Shown here piece by piece: positions 34,874-46,442 of a stretch of DNA of 64,000 nt. Location of the stretch: positions 143,203,001 to 143,267,000 of the forward strand of contig CM065815.1 in the NCBI GenBank assembly GCA_033398695.1, given 5' to 3'. Numbering within the stretch: position 1 is the stretch's first letter; each line of letters starts with the position of its first letter. The notes beneath the pieces were generated by a model. It was given only the letters and a program-made list of their open reading frames with translations. It was not told where the DNA came from and searched no databases. The DNA comes from Orobanche coerulescens. Its lineage: Eukaryota > Streptophyta > Magnoliopsida > Lamiales > Orobanchaceae. Made by a program: the position numbers and the translations under genes.

Positions 34874-37800
34874 TTACATTGAAACGACAGGCAAACGGGC
34901 AACAAGCTGCGCCGTTAGCCCTTTTTGAATAGCAAAATTAAGTCTTTTAAAAACTACATTCAGAGACCTTGGGGTCGTAACATTGCCATGCATAACCCGT
35001 TGGACTCTTTTGAGCAGCTCCACAGCCTCAGGTGCAAGGAAGCCAAATGTATCAAATGCAAAAGGTATAAACGCGTGTTGGTTATCAAAGCACGCTTTCT
35101 TGTGTTTGGTTACTTTGCATGAAGCAGCTTTCAAAGCAGCCTGACCTGCCGTAAAAGCATGATTCCCCAATCCCACAAGTGGAGAAACCCCCGTTAGATC
35201 TACACAAGCATGTTTCCCTCCTATCCATCCAAAGACCAAAATGTCAGCTGGTCTAAGTGTCGAACTTCCTTCTATCGGGTCAGTCAAGAAATTCACAAGT
35301 GCTTCTTTCTTAACTGAAATCCCAGCCCGCCTGAATATGTCAAAAAGAACATCCCTAACCAAATCGTGTCGGTATTTGAACCCCGGAAGCTCTCTACAAT
35401 GAACTGCATGCTCTCCGAATGAATCCAAACAAGCTTTGTGACAAACTGGGCAAATTTCATCAACCGGAAAAATAGGGATCATGAGGCGATATTTAAGGAT
35501 AGTGCGATACTCAATCGGCGACATATGTTGACCGAGACCATCTATAGGGATGGCAAGGAGAAATTCTTGAGCATGTGGTGCACGGAGACACTCAAAAACA
35601 GCTTTTTGTCTAACAATCATCGCAAAGTGAACTTTCATGTCATGGACAATCTTGCTAAAAAGAGCACTCGCCAATGTGTGTTGGGCTTTAGGGGGGCGGT
35701 GTCCTTTTTAGTGAAACTGCCAAAGTCAAAACTTGGAATCATATCACGAAGACAAGTCAAAGCACAATCATAATCATAATCCATATCACATACACCACTG
35801 CTGCGTAAGATGTGGTCCTGAAGCACCCAAGATTGGGCCCTCGAGGCCACACAGGCATAAGATGAAGCCTCTACCGCCGAATATAACCCCAAACCACCAA
35901 GCCTAATAGGTAAAGAGGCAAGTCGCCACTCGAGGTCCCCAAAGAAGGGACCTCCACAAACTACCATATCCTCGATCGCCTCACGCAATCCTTTGTCAAA
36001 AAGCATAGCAGCCTCCTCCACATATACGGGTTGACACGTCCTCAAGCCAAAAAAAAGTTTAGCAATACCCATGCACGATCGAAGCAAGAGGAGCTCACTC
36101 TGCGGGTCTCCTAGCTGGGGAAGAAGACGCATCATATCAATAGCACTAGAAGCTCTCTTCTTTACCAACCCACTAATGAAACCAGCATCCCTACTAACTG
36201 TCCCCCCAATAACCTTCACCCCCAACGATGGCCTACCGATGTCGTTTGGGAATAAACCCTCACGAAGCTTCCTACCATCACAAGAAGGCAAAAAAAGTTC
36301 GGTTTTCCTAATATTCAATTCAAGACCCAAAGCTGGACCCATCGCCCTAATGATGCCCAGAGCCCTAGCCACCTCCTCAGTGTCACCAATGACCGTCCCA
36401 TCATCAAGATACCACGCATGAAGAAGAAGCTTGAAATTGTTTCACGATTTGGTGCACGAGGGGATGCAACACGAGAGCGAAAAGAAGTGGTCCTAACTGG
36501 TCACCTTGCTGAACCCCAGTGGTGGACCATATATGATTATCTCCAAAATACAATCTGGCCGGTTGCCTATATAGAAATTCTACCCATAAAGAAATAGAAG
36601 GGCACCTCATCCTAACTTCATGAAGTAAAGCTGATCTATCCACCAAGTTAAAGGCATTAGAAAAATCCACTGTAAGCATCGCAAGAGACCCGTCAGTGTG
36701 ACGATCACTTAACAACCTGTTAACGCTATGTAATATGGCCTCTGCTCCACCCGACACACCGACCCCAAACTAAAAATTATTAAGGTACTTGGCCATTTCT
36801 TTGCCAACACCTTTCATAGCCACCTTGGAAACCAACCGCCTCCATATGGTACCCACTGCAATAGGTCGGGTCCCGTTGTCGGGTTTCAAGAGCGGCGTAA
36901 GAGGAGCAGACGCAACAAATTCCGCAAGAGCCGACGGACATCTCCCCCCTAACCACAAATTAACCACAGCAGTGATAGCACATAATAAACCAGTGGCAAC
37001 AGCAGACCCATCTCCACACAAAGCATCCAAAATGTGTTGTGACCGCAAGCCGTCCCTCCCACAAGAAGTCCCTTTAGGGAAGGATTTAATACAACCAATG
37101 ACGTTATCAACCTCCACAACAAGGGCAGGCTCAGCATAAATAGTGCTCGGCATAGACGGTGGTGGTTTGTGTGGATGTTTAGCCTCCAAATCCATCACAG
37201 TATCACTATTATGCGGAGCCACCCCTGATGAGCACAACACCTTCACCGCTGCTGTAAAGTGACCATCAGCATCCTTTCGAAGGCACGCTCTGATGTTGGT
37301 GTTACCAGCATTTTCATCCTTTTGGATATCAACGCTCCCTTGGTTAAGAGGCACCGGACCCGATCCATCTAATATATTTTTGACTAAAATGGCAACACCA
37401 TCCTCTTTCCCCCATGTGGCTAGCGAGCTCAGTATTGAACGATTTTGCAAGACCTTTCGATTCCCAGATCTGCTTTCTTGTCCATTTGTGGGTTTAAACA
37501 CTTGCAAAGTGCAACGAGGAAGAAGTAACAACTTAACCCACGCTCCAATAGATCCCGGTTGAGCGACTACTTCGTTTATAGTTGTTTTCAACACCTGTGA
37601 GAAAGCCATACGACAACCATGTGGGATGCTTTTGACAGTAACGATAGGTGCTTTGAAAACACGATCAAGGAGTACAACATCCAATACAAACAGCTCGTGA
37701 TCATTGGTCTTAGGCACTATGATAGAGGGTTTCACAATCCCGATAATGTGCCCACTATCACTATCGGTAAAACGAACCAGGACATCAGGGTGATGACATG

Positions 37801-38062
37801 CCCGACTAATTGCCTGTAATTTCATACACTTCCCACACATCCATTGACCAAAAATCTTCAATGTTTCCTCCATAGCCGTGTACAACCCATGATCCGCAGA
37901 TAAAGCCTCTCGCAACACATCTCTACGTTCGGCTAAAGAAGAATGCAATCTTTGGATATGAGAAATCAACCGAGGACCCCACTTCCCCATCTGGGCAACA
38001 ATGAAAATTAAGAAATGGAAATGGCCATGCACCATCCGAGGATGATGAAGAAGCCATAACAA
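34874..38062 (-). pseudogene. Reverse transcriptase with N-terminal zinc site and C-terminal restriction-like endonuclease domain, broken
   Basis: Read on the minus strand this is one about 1060-residue protein in pieces. The N-terminal part has a cysteine/histidine cluster (CGKCMKLQAISRACHH, about 37790-37837). RT motifs follow: GTSCGRDGLRSQ, PLLKPDNGTRPIAVG, VDFSNAFNLVDR, GVQQGDQLGPLLFALVLHP, then catalytic YLDD at 36400-36411. The C-terminus has CPVCHKAC...EHAVHC, YRHDLVRD, a conserved Glu, RPADILVFGW and CVDLTGVSP, which resembles the zinc-plus-PD-(D/E)xK layout of R2-type endonucleases. Breaks: TAG just below 36770, a frameshift near 36410 and another near 35665. From memory this matches a widespread uncharacterised plant RT family. 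It is not the usual L1 or RTE type. The domain call at the C-terminus is an inference. Confidence 0.8.
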
Positions 38063-38243
38063 CTAAATAAAAAAGAACCACGTCTCGAGATGAAACCGTG
38101 AAAAAAAAGGAAAAATTTATCCTAAAACAATAGGTGGCATTTCAACAAACAGTTGGCGTGCAATATCAGCTAACCCACTTCGACCGACTAAGAAATACAC
38201 CCTCCAAACCTATCGATAGTAGAAAACTTGGCAAGGAGAAGAA

Positions 38244-40031
38244 GAGCATGGGGTACCTTTGGCTGGTGGGTTGGCGCCGAACCACCAGCCCAAATTTTCC
38301 CTTGGCGCACCACACCTTGCCTCGCGCCGTAGCCCACTGCGCCATCATCACCAGCCAATGCCGTAGGTAATTTTTTTTTTTTTTTTACTAGAACTAGCTG
38401 TTGGTTTCAAAATGGAGAAGAAAAGTAGCCGTTGCCAAACGGCTTTATGCCCGTTTTTTTGAAAAAAAAAAATTTTAACCCAAAAAACTTATAAATACTA
38501 CCCAAATCAATCCTAAACTCATATACTTCTATCAAAACTTATTTCTATCATCAAAACTTCTATCAAAAATGAACCCCAACCAAAAATGGATCAACAACAT
38601 GCTAAACGACCCGAGCAACCAAATGAATCCCACCCAAACGCCGGGTTCGTCTTCTCAATCGGGTTACCTTCCAACCTTCCAAACGCCGTATATGAATCCC
38701 GAAGATTTGGCATTATTTAGTCAATGGAAGTTACAACAACAACAACCATTTACTCAATTTACTCAACCTCACACAACCCCTTCACAACCAAATTCGGACC
38801 ATGCATCCTTCCATCTTGTTGACGAAGACGAAGAAGATGAAGAAGATGAAGAAGAAGCGGAGCCGACACCGACATCAAAAAAGTCGAGGGCAAAAACTAT
38901 GGCGAAGAAACCAAAGTCAAAGGCAAAGACGAAGAAAAACGGTAAAGAAAAAGAAATTGATGAAGATGGTGTCCCGTCTCGAGCTCGCACTTTTTGGACC
39001 CAAGGCGAGGAGTATCTATTGGCGGAGTGTTTTATTCAAATTTCCGAGGATCCAAAGGTAGGGGCGGATCAAAAACAAGATACGTTTTGGTACAAAGTGC
39101 TCGATGCATACAACGCCGAAGCCAAGCGGCTTAAGTATGCACCTCGTACCAAAAACATGTTGACGGGAAAGTGGACTCCAATGAATAGAGATGTGAAGAA
39201 GTGGAATACGGTGGTGGATGAAACGGCCGTGATGAGTGGGGAGAATGATAGGGATTTTATGACCCGTTGTCACATATTGTTTAAAAAAACAACGGGTAGT
39301 GATTTTAAACACATGAGTGCTTGGGAGTTTTTGAAAGACACGCACAAGTGGAAAAACCCGACTCGACTTTGGCAAGGCGTAATCGTATTCGGCATAGTCA
39401 AGAGGAGCCCGTGCATTTGGACCCGACGAGGTTCCACGACCGACGGCATGTATCGAGTTTCAAAGAGTCAACGTTCGTCTAACTCGGCCGCTAGTTCGGT
39501 TCAAACCGGCATTGTTTCAAGAAATGTTGCAAATGCAAATCGAGTTAGACCGTAAGGCAAAATGGATGTACTCGGCGAGAGTCACTCGCACGAGTTAACT
39601 TATATGAATCTCAAAAGGTTGCCGAGGAGATGCGGGTGTTACAAATGGATACTAGCATGATGGATCCGGTTAACGCAAGGATTGTTCGCACAACAAGCTC
39701 GAATCCGGGCTAAATATCCCAAGACTTTCCCAAGAGGATTAGGCTTTTTATTTCTTTTTATGTATTCGGTTTTTAATTTTATGCTTGTATTGTGTGCTTT
39801 TAATTTTATGTAATGTGTGTTTTTAAAATTAATGAAGTTTATTTTAGTTGAAATTATGTATGTTTTATTTTTAAGTGAAAAAAAAAAAGGTTAGCCAGCA
39901 TCGAAATTCAGTGCCAACGGATCACCTAAATGTGGTGCACGGATTTACGGCCAGTGCACTTTTTGTTGACGTGGCAGCAAAAAAAGCCCACGGCACCAAG
40001 CCATGACACCAACGGTACCCAGTGCTGTAAG
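38244..40031. mobile_element. Possible Harbinger-type element around the Myb/SANT-like gene
   Basis: The left flank GAGCATGGGGTACCTTTGG and the inverted right flank (...CCAACGGTACCCAGTGCTG) are loosely related over about 35 bp and enclose the accessory gene at 38569-39741. I found no convincing 3-bp target duplication, so the ends are tentative. No transposase gene is present between them. Confidence 0.4.
38569..39741 (+). pseudogene. Harbinger-type Myb/SANT-like accessory protein (ORF1), C-terminus frameshifted
   Basis: The protein starts at ATG 38569 with a Gln/Pro/Asn-rich N-terminus. An acidic Asp/Glu run at about residues 85-95 and a Lys-rich basic stretch (about residues 100-128) follow. 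The trihelix-like region FWTQGEEYLLAECFIQIS...DPKVGADQK...FWYKVLDAY resembles the Myb/SANT-like protein of plant PIF/Harbinger elements, which partners the transposase at DNA ends. After about residue 270 the frame is wrong: the alternative frame recovers family-like sequence (SQEEPVHLDPTRF, then YESQKVAEEMRVLQMD near 39600), so there is at least one frameshift near 39360. Stops also occur beyond it. A small transcribed host gene of the same family cannot be excluded. Confidence 0.75.
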
Positions 40032-40691
40032 AGGTTGAGAGGGAAGTAAAAGGCAAAGGACTTTAAGTGGCGACTTATCTATTCTACCTGAGGCGGAGGT
40101 TTCGGAGCAATCCCGTCTATACCAATGAGAATACAAGAACGCGGCAAAAAGAAATGTGGGGACCATATCTTCGAGACCATAAACAGATTTTTTTATATAC
40201 TTACAGCAGTGAGCAGCGAGTCCGGGAGTGGAGGATGAAGGTGATTTCATTACAGTGATTTCATTACAGTCCGGGAGTAAAAATTTCTACATATTTTGAT
40301 CATTACAGTGATTTCATTCACTTATATATTTTAGATAGATTTTATAATTATATAAAACATCATTAACTTTTAATCTGGTCGATTGTCGAAGGTTTTTTCT
40401 TGACCACCACATCGCGACAGTCCTCACCGATAGACAAGTTTTAGCCAGCAGATTTTTTTAACACGCATTCGTGACCTATCTTTTATATATATATATATAT
40501 ATATGTTGTTTTTAGGATTTTTATGTGTGGCTGATTATCTTTAGAATACTAAAATATTTATATTATGTATAAAAATTATAATATATTAATTTATAAAATA
40601 TATAATATATAACTGACAACGGTATTTTTTGGTAGTGTACACATGAAAAGATCGATTATCCATCCACTCTCCTCCTCTTTGTGTTTAATAA
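40032..40691. other. Non-coding stretch with TA microsatellite
   Basis: No gene is seen. A (TA)n run lies at about 40484-40504. A short piece, ATTTCATTACAGT(G/C), is repeated around 40248-40320. Confidence 0.6.
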
Positions 40692-40725
40692 CTAGTGTAT
40701 AGCCCGTCAAAATTCGACGGGTAAT
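40692..40725 (-). mobile_element. Helitron-type 3' terminus, minus strand
   Basis: On the minus strand a hairpin CCCGTCGAATTTTGACGGG is followed by CTATACA and CTAG, then T. This is the typical Helitron 3' end (hairpin about 7-11 bases before CTRR, insertion next to T). The body would extend to higher coordinates; its 5' end was not found. Confidence 0.55.
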
Positions 40726-41836
40726 CATTTTACATTGTAATTTATAAGTAAAACTTAAAAATAATTTAATATTTTGTCAGGGTTCAGCCAGTTGGAATCG
40801 TACAGCAGTTAAACACACGAAATGATGAGGACGGGATTCAGCCACCCGAATTTATTTAGAATTTATGTACTTGTACTCGTCCTAAACCCGATTGGATTTT
40901 TTTTACTACATATTCCAGTTCAAAACTCGTATAGTGACACATGAAATAATGAGATTATAGTTGAGCCACTCAGACCCGTTTACAATCTATATATCCGTAG
41001 TCATCATAAATTCGATTAAAAGATGACTTTAATACCCATTTATAGCCCATATCCAATATAATATCCACTAATCACTCAGCATATTTAAAATTATACACTT
41101 TAAATAACTAAACATAAGTTGCTAGAGTAATTGGTTAATCCATCTCAATAAAAACTCAAACATAAAGTAAAAGTTAAGAATAAATATTATAAATAACAAA
41201 AGATTAAAAATTAAATTCCTATTATAGATTTAGAATTATACAATCTTCAAAAATTATTTACAACTTATATACATATACTTTGATGTGGGATTCAAAATGC
41301 TAGACAAACAAAAAAAGATTCATGTAGGAGAGAGAGTTAACATGGTACTCTGAATCCGTATTGCTATTAGATACTCTATATACTTATTTGGAAGTGAAGA
41401 GAATCAAGTTTATTAAAAAAATAACAACTATAAAGTTGAATTTATGTATTTATTTAGGTTCCCCAATCGGTAGAGCCTCATTTAAAATTGATGTGGTATT
41501 CAAAATTTTAGATAAATACGATTTATGCAAATTCAATAGTTGCTCAAATTAGATTCTCTAATTAAAAAATAAAGTAATCTATTTGACTAACTTAATAATT
41601 AATATTATTAATATTGGCCAAATTAAAATTTTTAATTAAAAAAAACTATTAAATAAAAGAGATGTGAGATCAAAATTTTACATAAATAAAATTAATGTAA
41701 AATTAATAATTGACCAAATTAAATTTTCACCTAAATATTAAACTATTTATTTGTCCAACTTAATAATTAGTCAAATTAAACACAATAAAAATAAAATTCT
41801 TAAGATTGTATGTAAAATAACTATGATGTTGAAAAA
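40726..41836. other. AT-rich non-coding stretch, possible Helitron body
   Basis: No gene is seen. Words such as TATTTAGGTTCCCCAAT and GATGTGG(G/T)ATTCAAAAT recur at about 41280, 41455 and 41490. A related piece appears at about 50568-50610 on the other side of element C, so C and D were inserted into this repeat-like sequence. Confidence 0.45.
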
Positions 41837-42137
41837 TGTAATACCCGAGATTTTCGTTCCGATTATTTCAAATTTTTTCGGATATTTCTCGATTGCCGAG
41901 TGTCGGTATTATTTTCTCTATGATTGATTTTGTGTTTATATGGTCTCGTGTGATTATTTGTTGCATGATGTTTTCATTTCGGATCGTTGGTGTTGTCCGC
42001 GAGCGTTTTGTCAAGTTCGTTCCGTGCGTTTTCGGAAATCGAGTTGCCGGGTCATAGCAGGACACCGGCCGGAAAGATGCGACAGGAACCGGAAGGGCGG
42101 CTGGGCACTGGCCGGACAGTTGCGGCAGGAACCGACA

Positions 42138-42444
42138 TAGCGCACGGTACTGTCGGAAGGCTGCGCATGCTACTCGGCAGGTATAGCGCGCGCTATTCGG
42201 CTGCCAGCGCACGCTACCTGGCCGAGCAGTCTGGTCCAGGAGGTTCTGGACGGGTCGGCTAGCTCACGCTAACGCTCGTCCAGCGCGCGCTATCTCGGCC
42301 GGGCATAATTCTCTGGACTGTCGGTGCCGATCACTAGCGCACGCTAGCGCAAGGCGTCTAGCGCACGAGGGCGGGCCCCGACCAAAAGTTCTAGGCTGAG
42401 ACTAGCCGATAGCCCGCGTTAATCTAGAAGCCTAGCGCACGCTA
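42138..42444 (+). repeat. Phased palindrome array in 5' LTR of C
   Basis: Ten copies of TAGCGCRCGCTA-type 12-mers start at 42138, 42161, 42184, 42205, 42260, 42281, 42335, 42359, 42410 and 42433. Neighbours within groups are 21-24 bp apart. The first members of the last four pairs (42184, 42260, 42335, 42410) repeat every 75-76 bp. The perfect palindrome TAGCGCGCGCTA occurs at 42184. Spacers are mostly unrelated. The array ends 12 bp before the TATA box. Confidence 0.9.
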
Positions 42445-42455
42445 TGGCGCGCCAG

Positions 42456-42463
42456 TATAAATA
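42456..42463 (+). promoter_or_regulatory. TATA box of 5' LTR C
   Basis: TATAAATA lies just downstream of the palindrome array, the probable core promoter of the element. The RNA start would be about 30 bp further on. Confidence 0.75.
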
Positions 42464-43472
42464 TGACTGAGCAGTCATATTTTCACCCATTTTTCATTTC
42501 GTTCCTTTCTCTTGCGGCTGGAGTCTTGGTGAGCATGGAGACATGTTGTCAAGCGATTAATCCACGAAGTTCTGGAGTTCCTATCATTGATTAATCGTTC
42601 CATAACCTTCTTTGATCGAGCGAATCAAGGTTAGATTTCCTAAAATCTTAGTTTTGGGAAAATTGGAGGTTTTGCTTGGTTTTGTCCGATTAGCCCGTAA
42701 TAACTTAGATTTGCGGCGGATCGATGATTATTAAGATATATTCTATCATTTCTCTTGTTGTTCCATGCTTGGATTGTCTAGGATTCATCGTTTCGTTGAG
42801 TTCCTAATCGACGCCTTGAAAGTGTTCGATTATGACGTCATAATTAATATTTTTCTACTGGAAATTAAATAGTTAACGGCATGGGGTATTTTGAAAAATG
42901 TTATCTTAGAAGGGGATTTGGGCGTTATGCGATTATTATTCCTCGTACGATCGTTGATTTATTGATGATATGTCTTAGGAACAAAATCCTTGTGAATAAT
43001 TCGAGTCGGAACCCATCCGTTCGTTGTCTTCTTCGGGGCCCAAGGTTTCCCAGTTGAACCATGTTCTTCGGAGTGTTCGGTAACAGTTATAGAGGCAAGT
43101 ATTCTACTTAGACGATTTGTGTCTTGTGTATAGAGCTTACGTATTGGATTTATCATGATTTGGTTTACCTTCGTGGCTATATTTCGTGCGAATTGAATAT
43201 TCGAACGGTTGTGAGTATTAATGATATTCTTGCTTGTTTAATATTGTGAAGTTGTGTTGGTCATGATAGTTGCGTGATCATGTTGGACTTGATTGCTCGG
43301 GTTTGATGTCTTGTGTTGATTATGATTATTGTGTTGGATTGACTATACATTTGGCCATGTATTTTGGTGTATGATTGGATGAACGTATTTGTATTAAGGT
43401 GTGCTATTCGTGGTGAAGTGTTTTGCGTTGTTTGATATGTGTTGGGAAGTGTGTGTGTGTGTGTGTGCCGTC

Positions 43473-43721
43473 CAGGTACGGTCCGTGTGGCCTCTGGAGT
43501 TCGGTATATGATGTGTACGAACAGCGTGTGTGGTCCAGGTACGGTCCATGTGGCCTCTGGAGTTCCGTACATGATGTGTACGAGCAGTGTATGTGGTCCA
43601 GGTACGATCCGTGTGGCCTCTGGAGTTCGGTACATGATGTGTACGAACAGTGAATGTGTTGAACCGGGTACGGTCCGTCGTGACCTCCAGATTTCGTTAC
43701 TTGACGAGTACGAACAGTGAT
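43473..43721 (+). repeat. 63-bp minisatellite in 5' LTR of C
   Basis: Four tandem units of about 63 bp each contain CCAGGTACGGTCCGTGTGGC or a variant, then CTCTGGAGTTCGGTACATGA and TGTACGAACAG. The last unit is the most diverged. A (GT)n run precedes it. The 3' LTR has the same four units. Open frames across it are repeat artefacts. Confidence 0.9.
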
Positions 43722-44464
43722 TGTGTGGATAATATTTTGATGTTAAATCTCGGACACGTTATGATATTTTCACTAATGTGTTTTGAAACAAAAACCGGGC
43801 TGAGACCTTGATGATTTTCGAAAGAGGTTTTGTAATTTTAGGACTCGAGGTCCAAAATAAACTATACTTTAAAAACTCCCGAGATACCGAATTTAATTTT
43901 TAGACACTTCATCACTTGTTTTATGATTAATAAAACCTCTCGGAAAATTTTGACAGTTGATTGTTTTACCTAAACCGTGATTGCATTCTGCTTGATACAT
44001 TTCGTATACTATTATACTTGCACTAGTAAAACAATGGAGTTTTACTAACCCCTGAGTAATTGGGGGGTGGATGTCTGTTTTGCGTCCAGGTACATGCTGG
44101 TTTGGGGGAGAAGTCACAGGATCGGCACAGGAAGTGGCGAGCTACGATACTAATCAATAGTTGAGACTTTGGTCGGGTAAGGTTGTGTCGACCGAGTTAT
44201 AGTCAGACTTCCGCTGTTGAGTATTTTTTCCTCTGCGTGGGTATTTATTGTAAAGAGTTATATTTTGTCTCGTTTGCATTTGTCGTGTGACCTCATCGGT
44301 CCGTGTGATTGTATTGTAATTAACCTTAATGGTCTGCATTATTGTAATGATTGACCTCGATCGGTCAAGTTTTTGGTATTTCTGTATTGTTTAGTCTGGT
44401 AAGTCCTCGTGGAGAGGGTCTACGGCATGTAATATTTCCATATGGTCTGGAGGTGTTACAGTTA

Positions 44465-44476
44465 TGGTATCAGAGC
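44465..44476 (+). other. Primer-binding site of element C
   Basis: TGGTATCAGAGC is a perfect match to the initiator tRNA-Met 3' complement, four bases after the LTR end. Confidence 0.93.
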
Positions 44477-46442
44477 TTCGGTTGCGAAAACCTAGGCTGT
44501 CGGGTCAAGTCGAGTCGTGGTTTATCGAGTAATATGATGTCATGTCATTCGAATTGCCGGGTGAGAAGTTGAGTTGTGCGTAGTCACAACATGTTGTATG
44601 TGTTGTCAGATGAGATTAGTATCGTGGGCGGCCGTCATCTCCGTGTGGCCTATGGACGTAAGTATCCTCTTTTATGCGAGGTATCTGTGTTTCATGATTT
44701 CATATATGTGCGATAATTGTGATGCATGATTTTGTTTGCATGGTGTTGTGAAATGGAATCCGTTTTGATTCTCGTGGTACATCACTTGTTTATTGAGCTG
44801 AATGTAATGATGGTTTGGGCACCGAGTGGTGCAATATATTGTGAAAGTTGTGAACCTTGATGTGATCCAGAGATTGTATCGACGGTAGAGTTCGTGATGA
44901 ACTTAGACGGATAATTCTGACGTATGTTTGAACTTGGTGTTCACGAGTCGTATTTGATTAAATTGGTAATCTCGTTTTCCGATTAGGCATGTGGTTTCAA
45001 GTTTGATTATTTTAATTATGTCCGATGTGTGAAGGTTTAAAACGGTTTTCTAAAAGATTTTATGAGCTTGAGTATGTTTGTAAAAGAATCGATTTTTGAA
45101 AATATTTCGATGGCGTGGATAAACAACGATTTTGTATGAATTTTGAAATCGGTTGAACTTTGACGAATAAGTCATGTATTTTCAAATGACTCCTTCAAAC
45201 GGTATCTGGAAAATGTGTTTTAAAATACTTCGGACATTGCAAACCGTTACCATCATTTTTTGTTATGATCGAAAGGATTTTTGGGAATTTTTTTTAATTT
45301 GCAAAACGACTTTGATTTTTTTTTCGAAACTTAAATCGTTAGGTGTTTGTGTGCTGGGAATATGTCGTTGCGACAAGTTTGTTATGTTGTTATGCTCGTT
45401 GGAAAATTTTGTAGTGTTTCTAAATGCCGGGATATATTGTTAGGATTCAAACCTTAAACTTCGGAGCCGTTTCAGGGCTGTTGGGACAATTCTGATGTCC
45501 TCCATACGACCGTAAGATGTTTACCATTACGGCCGTAAGCTCTTTGTTGTTACGGCCGTAAGTTCCTAGATGTTACGGCCGGGAAGTGCATGTTATTACG
45601 GCCGTCAGCTTGTGACTCTTACGACAGTAACTTTGTTGTTATAGTGATATCTGTGCTCTTTGTCGATCGTTTGATTCCATGGATATTATTGACGTGCTAT
45701 TAATTGTTACCTTTCTTGTTAGCGAATTCTGGTTGTACACTTAGGTGTTGTGACTGCGAGGTCTATTTTAATTGTATTATTCTATGATGTTATCCTGATG
45801 GGATAGTTGATCTGTGGTAATGATTAGTGCTAGTACAAGTGGTTCTCCACCCGGGGATGGTTTGGTGAAACCTATGGGGGTCGATGCTAAGGGGCATGAC
45901 CACGGATTTTCATATGCATTGTTATTCTCGATGGTGTGGCGTGGTAACATGTGGTTACCCTGCAGGTCATTTTGACGATATCGGTTATCGAGTAAATATG
46001 ATATTTCGAAACGTTGTTTTGCAAATGACTTCAAACGAAACAATTATGATAATGGAATCATGGTTTTGATTAAACGACCGAGGTATTAAAAGTATTTTTT
46101 TTTTCAAAAATTTCATTTTGGCAAAATCTTTTCAACTCAATAATTTTAAAATATTATCATGTGAACGAATACCTCAGAAAATTTTATTTTAAAGAATGTT
46201 ACAAATATTTGACCCCAATGATATGTATATGGTTTTGACAGTGTTTGTTTTGATAAAGGTCATACATTTCTATTTATGTGGTCATGGGGATTATTTATGG
46301 AATTAAGTTCTATTGTTGTAGTGAGTTCGTATATTCGTGTAATGACTCGGAGTGAATATTTTATTGGATTGTTTTTCATTGTCCTATGTTGATTCTGTGA
46401 TGTTTGTTTTGTTGTGTTATTCTGAATGGTTGTCCATTCAGT
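44477..46442 (+). other. Long untranslated leader of element C
   Basis: Almost 2 kb lie between primer site and gag, with no supportable gene and many stops in all frames. It contains the palindrome array at 45504-45630. Such a long leader is unusual for a gypsy element. Confidence 0.75.
45504..45630 (+). repeat. Six palindromes at exact 23-bp spacing in leader of C
   Basis: TTACGGCCGTAA or close variants start at 45504, 45527, 45550, 45573, 45596 and 45619, so every step is exactly 23 bp. The perfect palindrome occurs at 45527 and 45550. The 11-base spacers are unrelated to each other. The repeats lie between the primer site and gag. Confidence 0.93.

Larger units (their letters stand above)
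41837..44460 (+). repeat. 5' LTR of element C (2624 bp)
   Basis: It starts TGTAATACCCGAG and ends GGAGGTGTTACA. It contains a palindrome array, a clear TATA box, a (GT)n run and a 63-bp minisatellite. It is about 200 bp longer than the 3' LTR owing to a few indels, for example near 42830-42900. Confidence 0.94.

Noticed and set aside
43261..43720. Open frames with repeated GLWSSVHDVYEQ-type and RTPEATRTVPGPHT-type residues; the same at 49518-50000
   Set aside because: They are read through the 63-bp minisatellite in LTRs of C, on both strands, so they are not a repeat protein.
45504..45630. CRISPR-like array (regular repeats with variable spacers)
   Set aside because: The repeats are 12-bp palindromes with 11-base spacers inside a plant LTR element. 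CRISPR repeats and spacers are longer, no cas genes exist, and the context is eukaryotic.
46404..46442. Alternative upstream start for the gag of C at 46404
   Set aside because: The ATG at 46443 begins the Arg/Gly-rich N-terminus shared in style with element A. The upstream residues are hydrophobic and family-unlike.
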